Source: Iris pallida (taxonomy: Eukaryota; Streptophyta; Magnoliopsida; Asparagales; Iridaceae). From it: a DNA stretch of 64,000 bases. Each line of letters begins with the position of its first letter. Position 1 is the stretch's first letter. The stretch spans positions 32,797,652-32,861,651 of the forward strand of contig JANAVB010029819.1 in assembly GCA_029216955.1 (NCBI GenBank), given 5' to 3'. Made by a program: the position numbers and the translations under genes. The notes under the pieces were generated by a model, which ran no database searches, was not told the origin of the DNA, and was given only the letters and a program-made list of their open reading frames with translations. Positions 47,380 to 59,850 of this stretch are shown here, one piece after another.

Positions 47380-48639
47380 ACAAATGTGTGTAAAAAAATA
47401 AATATAGCCCCTATGCTAGTAGCTGTTCCCTCCCCTAATGATACTATACATGCATCGTAACCACGACACATCAACACATGTCGCTTCCACAATACTGTTT
47501 TATAATAGATAACTGTCAAGTCTTCTAACATGCATCTATTGACAGTTATTCCTACGCATGTGCACGGGTGATCAGACAACACGTAAGTGACCACTACATG
47601 ATACTCACGACTCACACACAACTCGTGATACAATCGTGACAAATTCAATGACATGCATTCTATTGACGGTAGTCACTTAACTCTAGGTCCACAAGTAAGG
47701 AGAAAATTTAATAACTGAAAATAAAAGTACAGAAAATAATAAGAGAATAATAAAATACAACTAAATGTAAGCAGTAAATATGGTAAGGTATCTTGCCTGG
47801 TGTCTCGTCTGGTGTTGTGCGGTGTTCTATCAAGCCCTGTTTGTCTAGTAGCCATGTTCGATGTGTAATGGTCCGAGAGTCACGAGGAAATAAGAACGTG
47901 TCATTAGTAATAATTTGTGAAGAAATATGATTATAGAATTAGTCATGATCAATGGAAATATCAATGTGGGAGTTTTGTAGAGAATACATACTTATACTAT
48001 TTTGGAAATATTCATAATACTCGAAAACTAGTTTTTATGAGTCTAAATAATTGATAAAAAATTACTTAAAAGTCGAGAAAAATTATTTTCGGGCAAAAAC
48101 TCTAGGTTGTAAAATATACTTTTCGGTAAAATACTATATCTCACCAATTAAAAGGTATTTTAGAAATATTTGAAAAATATCACTAAAACATTAGGCAAAA
48201 TTTTTTTATAACTTGTAAAGATATATTGGAAGTCAAGGAATCTTGCTAGGAGAAAATTTTTTTTTGTAGAAAACTAACTTTTCATTAGTCACTATATTTA
48301 ATAAAAATCTAGGAAATATGGTAGGGCTACTAAATTTTGTAAAAATAATTTTTGAAAATATTTGTTATCTATTTATTTAATAAAAACTAATTAATATAAT
48401 ATTAATAATTTTAATAATAAACACTTTTAACAATTTATATACTAGTAACATAATTATTTAATACACTATATATTATATTGTACATAAAATAAAACTAATA
48501 ATCACACCCGAAAAAACATCAGCATCACATTGCTGCTCTCCTTAAGAACAAAAAGCGAGTAAAGTAAAAATCAGAGAGAGAAATAAAAGGGATGAGATAG
48601 AGATTTCTTAAGAAAGAGAGTGGAAGAAGAGGGGCTTAC

Positions 48640-49150
48640 ACATGTTCGTCAGGGCTCGACGGCGCGGCAGTCAGGGCTCACGGAGGGCCGCAGGAGTTAG
48701 ATCTCGTCGGCCGGACGTCGGAATTTGCACGTGCGGGCGGCGACTGTCCTCCGGTGAAGGCAGGGAGAGCGGCGACGCGGGCCAGTCTGTACGGAGTGGT
48801 ACGACGGCCGCGGGGTGTGGCCGCGTCGAGCGCGGTAGATCTGAAGGAGACGGAGGAGATCGAGGGAGAGGAGATCTCACCGGAGGGATTCTCGCAGTGA
48901 GTGCCTCCGCCCGGAGTGAGGATCTCAGGCGGGCTCGTCGGAGCTCCTGTGTGCAAGAGTGGCACTGGTGGTTTCGACAGCTGAGACGGGGTTGGCTCGA
49001 CGGTCCACGAGGGGATGCACGACCCGGCACTGTCAACAGCGGAACGGTGGTCGTGCGGCAGAGAGGAGGCAGAGCTCACGGGGTGGCGCGGCTCAGCACA
49101 GGCGGAGGGAGGTTTCGGGAAGGCGGCGGCCGGGTGGAGGTGAGCAACTT
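48640..49150. other. GC-rich island inside E5 left LTR
   Basis: Marked CG-rich stretch in an otherwise AT-rich LTR, repeated at 56815-57196. A minus-strand frame shares SPPEILTPGGG and SSPSISS with the other copy but then loses frame, and a 215-codon plus-strand frame does not survive there. It may be a 5' leader in the LTR transcript or captured host sequence; I cannot decide. Confidence 0.5.
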
Positions 49151-50114
49151 CGTTCCCCCTTCTCCTTTACTTTGGGGTTTTTGGGTCGATGGCGGGACCT
49201 TGGTCCGTGGTGTTGGCGGAGTTTGGATAGTGGTTGATGGTGGTTGTTCTGGTAGTGGTCGAGGCTGTGTGGAACGAATATGGCGGTAGATGTGGGTTCT
49301 GGACAAGGCCATCGTGTCCGGGGTCGGGCACGACGTGGATGACTGTAAACGGGACTGGAATAAGATTTTGGTCGTCACATACCCGATGCATGATACTATT
49401 TTGGTATGGAACTTGGATGCTAAAATTATGGAATAACTCTCCTTATATAGGGGGTGGGAATTCTCATTTAGATAAGGATTAGAAATATTAAACTCCGCTT
49501 AGGTAATTTCCACCGCTAATTTAAATTAATTTAATAATTTCAAATCCAATCCAAATCGATTTAAATATAATTACATTTCATCTTCTAGTTTAAATTCATA
49601 TAGAATACTCAAATTTCAGATATAGATACTGATTACATTATTCAAATAAATCAAATGAATCAATCAAGGTTTTTTAAATTACCACAAAAATTTCAAAAAT
49701 AGATTTTCTAAAAATACCAATAATAATAATTTCAAAAATCATGATAATTACCTAAATTTTAAATAATTTTTTTTTATATAATCAATGAATCTATTTTATT
49801 TAGTTTTCGAAAAACAAGTGAACATGAGATAATTTCATGTTGCTCTCTCATAATAATATATCAAAAATTTAAACTACTACTTATTTTTGAATAGTGAAAC
49901 AAGTAATCCTCTTATATAAAATTAAGGTTTTGGTAACAACTTCAAACAATCATATTTATTATAAAAACCATACTTCTAAAATAAAAATATTTTTACAAAA
50001 ATATGTACCTCGCACATATTCGCACTCGTCGAGCAAATACGAAACAAAATTTATACCATTAATTACTTATTTATAAAAAAAATAAAAATGTAGTAGAAAA
50101 TTAGGGGGTTTACA

Positions 50115-53100
50115 TCCTACCCAACTTAAAAGAATTTCGTCCTCGAAATTTAGGAATAGATAGGGTAGGCAGGAGTGGAGGAGAGAGTAAAAAATTCAAT
50201 CGAATTTTTCGGTGAGATGACAAAATATACCATGGAATAAATTTTGAAATAATCGAAAGAATTTAAATAACGAGGAAGACTCTAATTCAGGGTATAGTTA
50301 GAAGATATTTCATGACATCCCATCAATAACGGTTCAACAAAATAATAAAAATGTGTAACACCCAATTAGGCAAAAGTTTTCTCTGTCCAACTTACGATCA
50401 ATAACTCAAATTTTAACTTTCATTTGATATCGTCATAATCATCAATCCCCCTTTTTTTATTCAACTTTTCATATATTTATTAATCCTCTCAAGGTTTATA
50501 ACCATCATTCCTTGAAATCTTTTACCTCCAACAATCGCTTCACAAAGGTTTTTGAATTTACACTATTTTCATATAGTTAATCAAATATCGTAACGATAGA
50601 AATTTTATAAGTCAATACTTGGATTCGGTAAAAAAATTTCTTCCAACATATCTATATACCTTTTTTTTCAAGCTAAATTCCGTCCTTCATAATCTCTTCG
50701 AAGGTTAAGATTCAATAAATATTCAGTCAATTTAGTCGTAGATAAAATCATGAATTTATATCCCAAATCGTAAATTTTTTGAATAAGCTCAACTTCCAAT
50801 TCAATAATCTCTTCTGCTCTTCTTTATACATATTTTCCTTCAAGCTAGTTTCCTCTTCCCAAATTTCTTTCAAAAATTTCTTCAGTCAATTTAGTCTATA
50901 GTAAAATCAATCTCACCTTTATCTTTACAATCATCACATAGTTAAATTCTGAATCATTAAAAGTTTTACGTATTATACCCTTCTTGAATTTTTCAGACAC
51001 TCTATTTATCATCTCAAAAAATAAAGAACCAATTTGTCGAACAAGAATCTACTCTCCTTTGATCATAGAATATACTCCGCCTCCTCGGTTTTACTGCAAG
51101 ATTTCACTTATGCATATTCAATCATCTTAATTACCACTACTCCATCTTCTAGGGTTTTCTACTCTAACACCTTTCCAACCAAAGGATGTCATGACCAATT
51201 TCATCTTCGAACAAGGAAATCATAAAATGAACACAATTGCATAAACCACGGAGGAATCAAGGTGAAATATGAGTGAAGCAATTTAATCGAAAAGGAGGAA
51301 AGTAAAAGTTGTTAATATTTCATGGAGAGTAGAAGGGTGTTATGCGTAAGTAAATCAAGATAAGGCATGAGAATAAAATGACAAGGTTAAGCAATCAAGT
51401 TAACACACAAAGTTTGATGCATAAAAAGGAATTTAGTAGGTCACAATCATATATCGAGTCGAAAGACTTGAGTCAAGATTTGATCTCTAACTGAAGTCGG
51501 GAAGGACGATGGTATTATGGTATGGTTTATAGCTAGTCATTCTGACTTGAAAGACGTATCACAAAAATAAAGTACAAGGGGATGTGTTTTAGTAGCACGT
51601 GGTATACCTACATGAAGGTGGGCTCGTCTAGGTCTTGCATATGGAATTTGTTGGATAGAAAAGTCTAGTGTTGTGCTCCACCTATCCAAGTCACGGTAAA
51701 GGACACAAAAGACTTTAAAATAGAAAGTGGGAGTTCATGAGATAATGATTAACGCACAAAATAAATGTCCAAGTTAAGGCATAAGGATAATTCAGATTCT
51801 AGTAGATCAAGGTAAAATAAGTTAGAAATACAGTTTCTAGATATATGATAGCAACTTGATGGAGTATGATCAAGAAACAATTTAATCATTTCTCAAGTTT
51901 CAAATGGTTAGAAAGTCGCGATAAAATCTAGATTTGAGGAAATGTCCAGTGAGTCCAGATTGAAATATAACCACATGATTTTGTAGATGACTAACAACAC
52001 TTGTGTATATAATACTATCATGGCCATGAGGGATATGGCAATTAGCGTGGAATCCTTCTAACCCATTAGGGTTATCTTGGTGGCCTATCTTTAAAATATA
52101 AAACTCAAGTTTTCTTCAAAAAGTTTCTAAATAAGTGTTTCCAAAATGAACAACCATAAGTTGTATTCACTCCAAGCCGTCTAATTTAATCATGATTAAA
52201 AGTTTAATCCCTTCCATAAATCTCCAAGCAAACTTTCATCACGTTACTACTAACTTTTTCAAAATTTAACATTTTTACTCCAACTTTCAAACTCGAGAAT
52301 CCATAAATCATGACTCTTTAAAAATTTCAATATTACTTCATAACTTTAAAACTCCAAAATTTTCTCAAATAATCCTCAATATAAATCCTTTGCATATCAT
52401 GAGCAATCTAAAATTTACCACTCAATATTTTAACGCACTTATCAACCACAACTTCTATTTCAAGTCATTCAAACATATTCACAACTTTTAAATGGTAAAT
52501 TCTTTTAATCAATCAAAATAACTTTTCATCACATCATTAGTAACTTTTCCCAAAAATTGTAATATTAGCAATTAAACTTTAAACTCAATATTCAAATGAC
52601 CTTATCAGTCATCAAATCAATTTTTTTCGAATAAACCTTTATTGCGTCACCAATCAAATCTATATATTTTTCTTCTTCTATCATTAATCCAAATCTTAAA
52701 CTCAAAATTTAAATAGGAGTTAGCAATCGTAATTCATACAAGAGTTTAAAGTAGATCCTCAATTTGATTATATATCCTTCAAAATATTTTTAACCAAAAT
52801 TCTTAATAACCTTACTTCAAAAATTTACGAACTTATTAATTGGGAACCATACAACCCAATTTAAAACCAAGCTTTATCAACAGCCCTCATAAATTTACAG
52901 CAGCATTTAAATTTAAAAAAAAATTCAACTAACTTTATATCTCTTCAAGGATGTATAGCTACAATCAAATGAATCATAAATATTTTTCAAAGGCCTTTAA
53001 AAATCAAAACTCAAAAACCAAATCAATTTCTTTTCTCAATTGTATATAGGTTCCACTATCCTTTTTGTAGATCCAATAAAGTTCTAACCATCCTTCGAAG

Positions 53101-53496
53101 TTATTAATGTTGCTACTACCCAACTTGGAATTAACTAATCCTTAAGTTCATACTTCTAGAAAATATTGTTCCTCTTATCCCTACATCTTTATAACACGAA
53201 TAGGATCTCAATGCATACTAGTTGTCAATGTAATTCTACTAACCATGGGGTTGACCTATGAGCATATACTAGTGTAGTCATCTTCCTATCAAGTATGGAA
53301 ATAAGGATTGTGGTAGGAAGAGCTCAAACAAGATATAGATCAGTGGAGTTGAACAAGTGATTCGAAAAATTTAGTCAATGAAGAGGGTCAAGCAGGTGGA
53401 TGAGATTCTAGACTCTAATCCTATATTGCAGGTTCACATCGGTACAGTCACGTAATCGAAGTGATAACTTGACATGCATGGGCCACCACAAAAACA
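50115..53496 (-). other. E5 internal region, non-coding
   Basis: Begins with the reverse complement of a polypurine tract and GAGGACGAAATT block (50115-50150). It ends beside the right LTR with GCATGGGCCACCAC, the leader motif, and a hairpin (53435-53441 with 53457-53463). In between is AT-rich sequence with only short open frames and no motif I recognise. Confidence 0.7.
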
Positions 53497-53683
53497 TGTA
53501 ACGCCCCAGTCCCAAAATACTTGGAACTAGATACGTATCATGCCAACTGTATACATACGAAGTACACTCCAATGTATGGAAACCTTGTATGTATACATAA
53601 GCTGTAAAATGCAGTAATCCAAAACTAAATCTCATCCACGAAGATAAATAATGATATAAAAGCAACTTTGAATTTGTCATGTA
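53497..53683 (-). repeat. E5 5' LTR (right), first piece
   Basis: TGTAACGCCCCAGTCCC start, matching 46721-46910; cut by the copia solo LTR after ATGTA (53679-53683). Confidence 0.88.
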
Positions 53684-55078
53684 TGTAGGACCGATTATAG
53701 GAACGAGTTGTAAAGCGCAATACTCTAGAGGGGAGGTGAATAGAGTAGGCGGCGAAATTTAGCTAATTAAAAATGTTAGCAGCAAGATCACAGATAATAT
53801 ATCACAGATATATAAAAAGTAGAGAGTAGAGAGCAAATGCAAACACAAGGATGTATACTGGTTTCCCTCTTGTGAGGACTAGTCCAGTCGGAAGAACTCT
53901 AGCTTCCAGTTGAATCCACTATGGAAAATCACCATAAGTTTTCATCCGAAGTTCTTGCAACTTCTACAACGCGAGCTTTGATCCGAAGTACTCGACCAAC
54001 TTCAATTTTGAAGTGTCTACCTTCAATCAAGCTTCTGATTACAATCACTCTGAAACTTCTAGACCGTACCGTACTGGCAAATCGACTAGGGGATTGTAAC
54101 TGGCTTGGAATTTGAAAAAGAATAGCTCAGAATACTTTGGAAGAAGTAGTAGGCTTATAGAGAAGAGATATGAAAGTGAATTGGTGTGTGAGTGAATTAA
54201 AATCATCGAAAACCTCCTCTATTTATAGTTTTTCCAAAGGCAGAATTCTGACAGAATTCGGGCAGAACTCTATGAGAAAATTCTGTTGGGATCCGTAACT
54301 GCAGGAAGACCAAGTTCAAAAACCAACGTTCACTAACCGAACTCTGGCCGAACTCTGGCAGAATTCGGGCCGAACTCAGGGCCGAGTTCTGTTAGAGCTT
54401 TTGCAAATTGGTTTTTGGACTTTTTAAAAAGTCAAGCAGTTAGGAAGTAGTTTGGGCTTTTGTAAGTGGGTTTGTTTTCAAAACGAAAGGGTATTTTGAA
54501 AACGTTTCTTGGGTAGCCTATCTGCCAGTACGACCTAGTGTACATCGTATTCCTAGACTCAATAAATATAAAAAATTACATTGATAAAATAGGAAAACTA
54601 AGAGCCCTTTGATGATGCCTTTCTTCAAATATTTGAGCAGACTTGAAGACGCCTTTTTTACTTAATGGCGGTCGTCCAAAGATAAACAAATCTAGAAATC
54701 TGAATACCTTTCAGGGGCTTCGCCCCCGAACCCTCACGGGGGGCGCCCCCCTCGACCCCTGTCCACTGACTGGGCAGCGGAACCCCCGATGCGAGGCCCC
54801 GGATAGGTCGTTAGGCGGTTCAGAGAAATCTTTCTTGTATAACGTCGTCCTTGGCCCATTGCATAAGTCCTGGTTTAACAAAGCTTGATCATGCTTACTG
54901 CATATCTAAGAACATGTTAGACGAACAAAATAATATAATACAAGCATAGCAATATTGATATACAATACTAAGTTTAAGTAGGAACATGATAGTGATTACA
55001 TGAATATTAGTGATGTCATTATGGTAAACTTAACTGATTAGCCATATTCAAAAACAAGATATAATCATTGGGCTAACA
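53684..55078 (-). mobile_element. C1: solo LTR of a Ty1/copia (Sirevirus-like) element
   Basis: 1,395 bases, TGTAGGA...CTAACA, flanked by perfect ATGTA duplications (53679-53683 and 55079-55083) inside the E5 right LTR. The first ~1 kb matches the LTR of C2 at 58887. It has no internal region, so it is the product of LTR-LTR recombination. A GC-rich block at 54714-54800 contains the palindromes GGGGCTTCGCCCC and GGGGGGCGCCCCCC, reminiscent of GC-rich palindromes in Sirevirus LTRs. Strand is inferred from the C2 arrangement. Confidence 0.88.
54714..54751. repeat. GC-rich palindromes in the C1 LTR
   Basis: GGGGCTTCGCCCC at 54714-54726 and the 14-base perfect palindrome at 54738-54751, in an AT-rich setting. 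Could form strong hairpins in the LTR transcript. Confidence 0.75.
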
Positions 55079-55083
55079 ATGTA

Positions 55084-57196
55084 TACAATCGTTGGACGGA
55101 GACAAATCCACTACCAACTAATTTAAATAAGGAAGAATTTATACAAAGAAAATAATTTGGTCGAGCGAAGGAGATGACGATACAGAAGCAATTATCATGA
55201 AGGAAGGAAGACATGGCCTTAGCTAGAGCACCTGCAAGAAATCACGAAAACACACACTTGGAGAGATCACCAGGTCCTCAGAGATACGCAACAAGATATA
55301 GGAAGAACATGCCATTATAACTGCAAATATAACCACTATAAAACTACAACACAACTGGGTCCCTAACCATCTAAGTGATATGCACTTTGAGGACAATGTT
55401 CTATGCAGGGGTTGTAGGATCAGTAGAGTAAATAAAGAGTGGCAGAGTAGGTAGCGCTCCTCCGAGTCACTAATGGCCATGGGCAGTAAGTAGCGCTCAT
55501 CTGAGTCGCTATCAGCCCTGGGGCAGAAGGTAGCGCTCATAAGAGTCACTTATCGGCCCACAAATGTGTATAAAAAAGTAAATATAGCCCCTACGCTAGT
55601 AGCTGTCCCCTCCCCCCAAGGATACTATACATGCATCGTAACCACGATACATCAACACATGTTGCTTCCACAATACTGTTTTATAATAGATAACTGTCAA
55701 GTCTTCTAACATGCATCTATTGACAGTTATTCCTACGCATGCACACGGGTGATCAGCCAACACGCAAGTGACCACTACATGATACTCACAACTCACACAC
55801 AACTCGTGATACAATCGTGACAAAGTCAATGACATGCATTCTATTGACGGTAGTCACTTAACTCTAGGTCCACAAGTAAGGAGAAAATTTAATAACTGAA
55901 AATAAAAGTGTAGAAAATAATAACAGAATAATAAAATGCAACTAAATATAAGCAGTAAATATGGCAAGGTATCTTGCCGGTATCTCGCCTGGTGTTGTGC
56001 GGTGTTCCAACAAGTCCTGTTGTCCAGTAGCCATGTTCGATGTGTAATGGTCCGAGAGTCACGAAGAAATATGAACGTGTCATTAGTTATAATTTGTGAA
56101 GAAATATGATTATGGAATTAGTCATGATCAATGGAAATATCAATGTGGGAGTTTGGTAGAGAATACATACTTATACTATTTTGGAAATATTCATAATACT
56201 CGAAAACTAGTTTTATGAGTCTAAATAATTGATAAGAAATTACTTAAAAGTCGAGAAAAATTATTTTCGGGCAAAAACTCTAAGTTGTAAAATATGCTTT
56301 TCGGTAAAATACTATATCTCACCAATTAAAAGGTATTTTTGAAATATTTGAAAAATATCACTAAATCATTAGGCCAAAAAAAATTATAACTTTGTAAAGA
56401 TATATTGGAAGTCAAAGAATCTTGCTAGGAAAAAAATTTTGTAGAAAACTAACTTTTCATTAGTCACTGTATTTAATAAAAATCTAGGAAATATGGTATG
56501 GCTACTAAATTTTGTAAAAATGATTTTTGAAAATATTTGTTATCTATTTATTTAATAAAAACTAATTAATAAAATAATAATAATTTTAATAATAAACACT
56601 TGTAACAGTTTATATACTAGTAATATAATTATTTAATACACTATATTATATTGTACATAAAAATAAAACTAATAATCACACCCAAAAAACATCAGCAGCA
56701 CATTGCTGCTCTCCTTAAGAACAAAAAGAGAGTAAAGTAAAAATCAGAGAGAAATGAAAGGGGTGAGACGGAGATTTCTTAAGAAAGAGAGTGGAAGAAG
56801 AGGGCCTTACATGAGTTCGTCGGGGCTCGGCGGTGCGGTAGTCAGCGCTCACGGAAGGCCGCAGGAGTTAGATCTTGGCGGGGACGTCGGAATTTGCGCG
56901 CGGCGGACGGCGACTATTCTCCGGTGAAGGCGGGGAGAGCGGCGACGCGAGCCGGTCTGCACGGAGTGGTGCAGCGGCCAGGGCTATGGCCGCGTCGAGC
57001 GCGACGGATCTGAAGGGGGCGGAGGAGATCGAGGGAGAGGAGATCTCGGAGGGTTTCTCCCAGTAAGCACCTCCGCCCGGAGTGAGGATCTCGGGTGGGC
57101 TCGTCGGAGCTCCTGCACGCAAGAGCGGCACCGATGGTTTCGACAGCTGAGACGGGGTTGGCTCGGCGGTCCACGAGGGGATGCATGACCCCGGCA
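55084..57196 (-). repeat. E5 5' LTR (right), second piece, truncated
   Basis: Follows 46911 to about 49030 of the left LTR, including the tandem repeat (55450-55559) and GC-rich island (56815-57196). Homology ends abruptly after GATGCATGACCCCGGCA, where copia sequence begins. The last ~1.08 kb of the LTR is absent. Confidence 0.85.
55450..55559. repeat. 39-40-base tandem repeat, about 3 units, E5 right LTR
   Basis: Counterpart of 47271-47379 with the same unit order. Confidence 0.85.
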
Positions 57197-58790
57197 TGTC
57201 TATTAGTCTTCTTGGACAAAGGTTTGGTTGGTCTGACAGTGTTGGGTTTGACAGTGTTCCAGTATTTCGGTAAGTGAGACGTGTTAGGGTAGAAAGTAGC
57301 AACCTTAGGCTATTTTTCTAACCTAATTTCCAACTTTCTGGAAGTGTCATACAGTGGATTATAGTCAGCAGTGAGTGCATCATTTCTGACTAGTGCTTGC
57401 TGAAGACTCTTCTTCTCTTTGAGTAGGTCTTCCTCTAATTTGGTAATGGTCTTGTCTTTTTCTTCGGATAGTCTTGTGGTCTCGTGTAACTACAACTTAA
57501 CAGAAGAAAGCTCACCTACATTACTAGATTTATCATTACTTCTAATCTCAGCTAGTAGGTCGGTAAGTCTTTCTATTTTACCTTTGTACTCTTTGAGTAC
57601 CTTCTTAGAGTTTTGGTATTTGCTACACAATTTTATGTAATCACCTAAGAGGTCACTAAAGGCTTCACCTAATTATTTAAAGGTAAAATTATCATATGTA
57701 TCAAACAGGGGATTAGTGTTTACCTGATCGAATGCCATTAAGCATATATTTGTAGAGTCGTCTGACTGTTCATCTCTGAGTCGCTAGCTTCGATTTCATG
57801 CCATATGCTTGTGTTGGCATAGCTTCTGGATGTTGATTTCTTCAGGTAACCATTATCATACTTGTTGCTTTTCCTGGTTGATGATGTTGTTGGACAATCC
57901 TTCTTGATGTGTCCTTTCTTCTTGCAATCGTAGCAGATTGGATCTTCTTCATTGTTGTTATTATTGTTATTGTGCTTTTGTTCTTCTATTGAATCTCACG
58001 AACTTTTTGAACTTTTTACTATGAGAGCTTGATCTTCAGAGTCAGAGTCAGAGTCACTGTCGTCGGAATCATCTTCGATAGATCTTTTGTGTTGAGCTTT
58101 GAGGACGATCGACTTCTCCTTTTGTGCAACTTCTTCAAAGTCTTGATGTTCCAGCTCGTGAGTGAGTAGCTTACCCATGAGTGTTTCAAGAGACATAGTA
58201 GTGAGGTTATTCCCTTCAATGATTATTGTAGCCTTTGGAATCCAGTTCTTCGTGAGAGCTCGTAGAAGTTTGCAAATCTTCTCATGGTTATTGTATTCAT
58301 TTCCTAATGAAGACAAAGGGTTTAAAATATCCAGAAATCTTGTAAACATCTTAGTGACGGATTCATTTGGCTTCATCTTGAACGCCTCATACTCCTGAGT
58401 AAGTCTGCTGATCTTTGACTCCTTAACTTGAGTCGTGCCTTCGTGAGTAACTTCGAGAAGTTTTCACACTTCATTTGATATTGTGTATGTAGACACCCTG
58501 TTAAATTCAGCCATGTCTAAGGAACAAAACAAAGAATTAATAGCACGTGCGTCAAGACTGGCATTTTTTTTTCCAGCTATAGTATACATGTCATGGGGTT
58601 TCTCAACTAACTCTCCATTAACAAGAATACGTGCATGCTTTTTATAACCATCAATCACAATAGACCATAAGTCAAAATCTAGATATTTCAAGAAGAAACT
58701 CATGCGTGTTTTCTAGTATGCGTAATTTGTACCATCAAACAGTGGAGGTCTGTTTGTGGCCTGGCTTTCACTTGTGAATTTTACAATTGC
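57197..58790 (-). pseudogene. C2: Ty1/copia gag, degenerate, truncated at its 3' side
   Basis: Minus-strand frames: 58464-58703 with MSFFLKYLDFDLWSIVIDGY and SLDARAINSLFCSLDMAEFN; 57996-58376 with MKPNESVTKMFTRFLDILN, the copia gag (UBN2-type) domain, ending in a D/S-rich tract; and a zinc knuckle CYDCKKKGHIKKDC at about 57902-57943. A few more codons run to the break with E5 at 57197. Protease and everything beyond are missing. Stops and shifts between blocks make it non-functional. Gag would package element RNA. Confidence 0.82.
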
Positions 58791-58872
58791 CATGTATGAT
58801 ATATAGTGATCTATTTAATAGCAGTATAGATAAAATATAAAACTGTGTTACCTTTCTTTACCTGTAAAACCC

Positions 58873-58884
58873 GCTCTGATACCA
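58873..58884 (-). other. C2 primer-binding site for initiator-methionine tRNA
   Basis: Minus strand TGGTATCAGAGC, the standard complement of the plant initiator tRNA-Met 3' end, two bases from the LTR end. It proves that the LTR on its right is the 5' LTR of the minus-strand gag. Confidence 0.92.
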
Positions 58885-58886
58885 AT

Positions 58887-59850
58887 TGTAGGAATGAAAT
58901 GTAAAGCATTATACTCTAAGAGGGTGAATAGAGTAGGTAGCAGAAATTTAGCTATTAAAAATTGTTAGCAGTAAGATCACAGAATATATATTACATATAT
59001 GTAAATAAAAATTAGAGAGCAGAAAGCAAACGCAAACACAAGGATGTATACTAGTTTCCCTTCTGTGAGGACTATTCCAGTCGAAAGAACTCTAGCTTCC
59101 AGTTGAATCCACTATGGAAAAATGCCGCAAGTTTTCCTCTGACGTTCTTGCAACTTCTACAATACGAGCTTTGATCCCAAGTACTCGATCAAATTCTATT
59201 GTGAAGCATATTTCTTCAATCAAGCCTCTGATTACAATCACTTTGAAACTTTTATACCATACTGTACTGGCAAATCGACTAGAGGATTGTAACTGGCTTG
59301 GAATTTGAAAATGAATAGCTCAGAATACTTTGGAAGAACATATTAAGCTTAGGGAGAAGAGAAGAGAGAGGTGTGTTGAAATGAGGAAAATTCTTCTCTA
59401 TTTATAGTTTTCCAAAGGGAGAATTCGAACAGAATTCTTTGAGACAATCTCGGCAAATAGTCGTTGCATCCGTAACTACGGGATGACCAAGTTCAAAATC
59501 CAACGGCACCAAACGAACTCGGGCGGAATTCGGGCCGAACTCGAGCCGAATTCCCTAGGTCCAGAGTTTGATTTTTGGGATTTTTCCAAATCGAATTTTG
59601 GACTTTTTGAAAAGGTTAAGCAGTTTATGAGATTTTATAAAATGGCTATTTTCAAAGCAAATGATATTTTGAAAATATTTGGGATAGCCTATTTGTTAGT
59701 ACGACTCGGTATAACGTATTCCTAAACCCAATAAAATATGAAAATTATATTAAATATGAAATACAGACTCATGTGGCAAAATGACTTCAGTCTTGAACGA
59801 TAGAAGTAGCAGATCTTAGCAATCGTCCAATTAGCCCATATATCGAGACA
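58887..59850 (-). repeat. C2 5' LTR, incomplete
   Basis: Matches C1 from TGTAGGA over roughly 950 bases, then similarity fades near 59760-59860, before the GC-rich block. The outer third of the LTR is absent and integrase sequence follows. The exact break is uncertain by about 100 bases. Confidence 0.75.

Larger units (their letters stand above)
46721..50114 (-). repeat. E5 3' LTR (left)
   Basis: Starts TGTAATGCCCCAGTCCC and ends GGGGGTTTACA on the plus strand. Includes a 39-40-base tandem repeat at 47271-47379, an AT-rich half, and a GC-rich island at about 48640-49150. Open frames in the island on both strands are not conserved in full in the other LTR. Confidence 0.88.
46721..57196 (-). 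mobile_element. E5: non-coding gypsy-type LTR element, right end lost
   Basis: Left LTR 46721-50114, internal 50115-53496, right LTR 53497-53683 plus 55084 to about 57196, where it stops abruptly inside the GC-rich part. Orientation is minus, from the polypurine tract beside the left LTR and the leader motif beside the right one. No gag or pol is recognisable. It entered the LINE relic on the left; the right flank is missing, so no duplication can be checked. Confidence 0.82.

Noticed and set aside
48642..49289. 215-codon plus-strand frame in the GC-rich island.
   Set aside because: It is antisense to E5, arginine/glycine-rich from CG composition, and not preserved in the second LTR copy.
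54643..54888. 81-codon plus-strand frame across the GC palindromes.
   Set aside because: Open only because of the GC-rich block in the copia LTR; no start context or homologous copy supports it.
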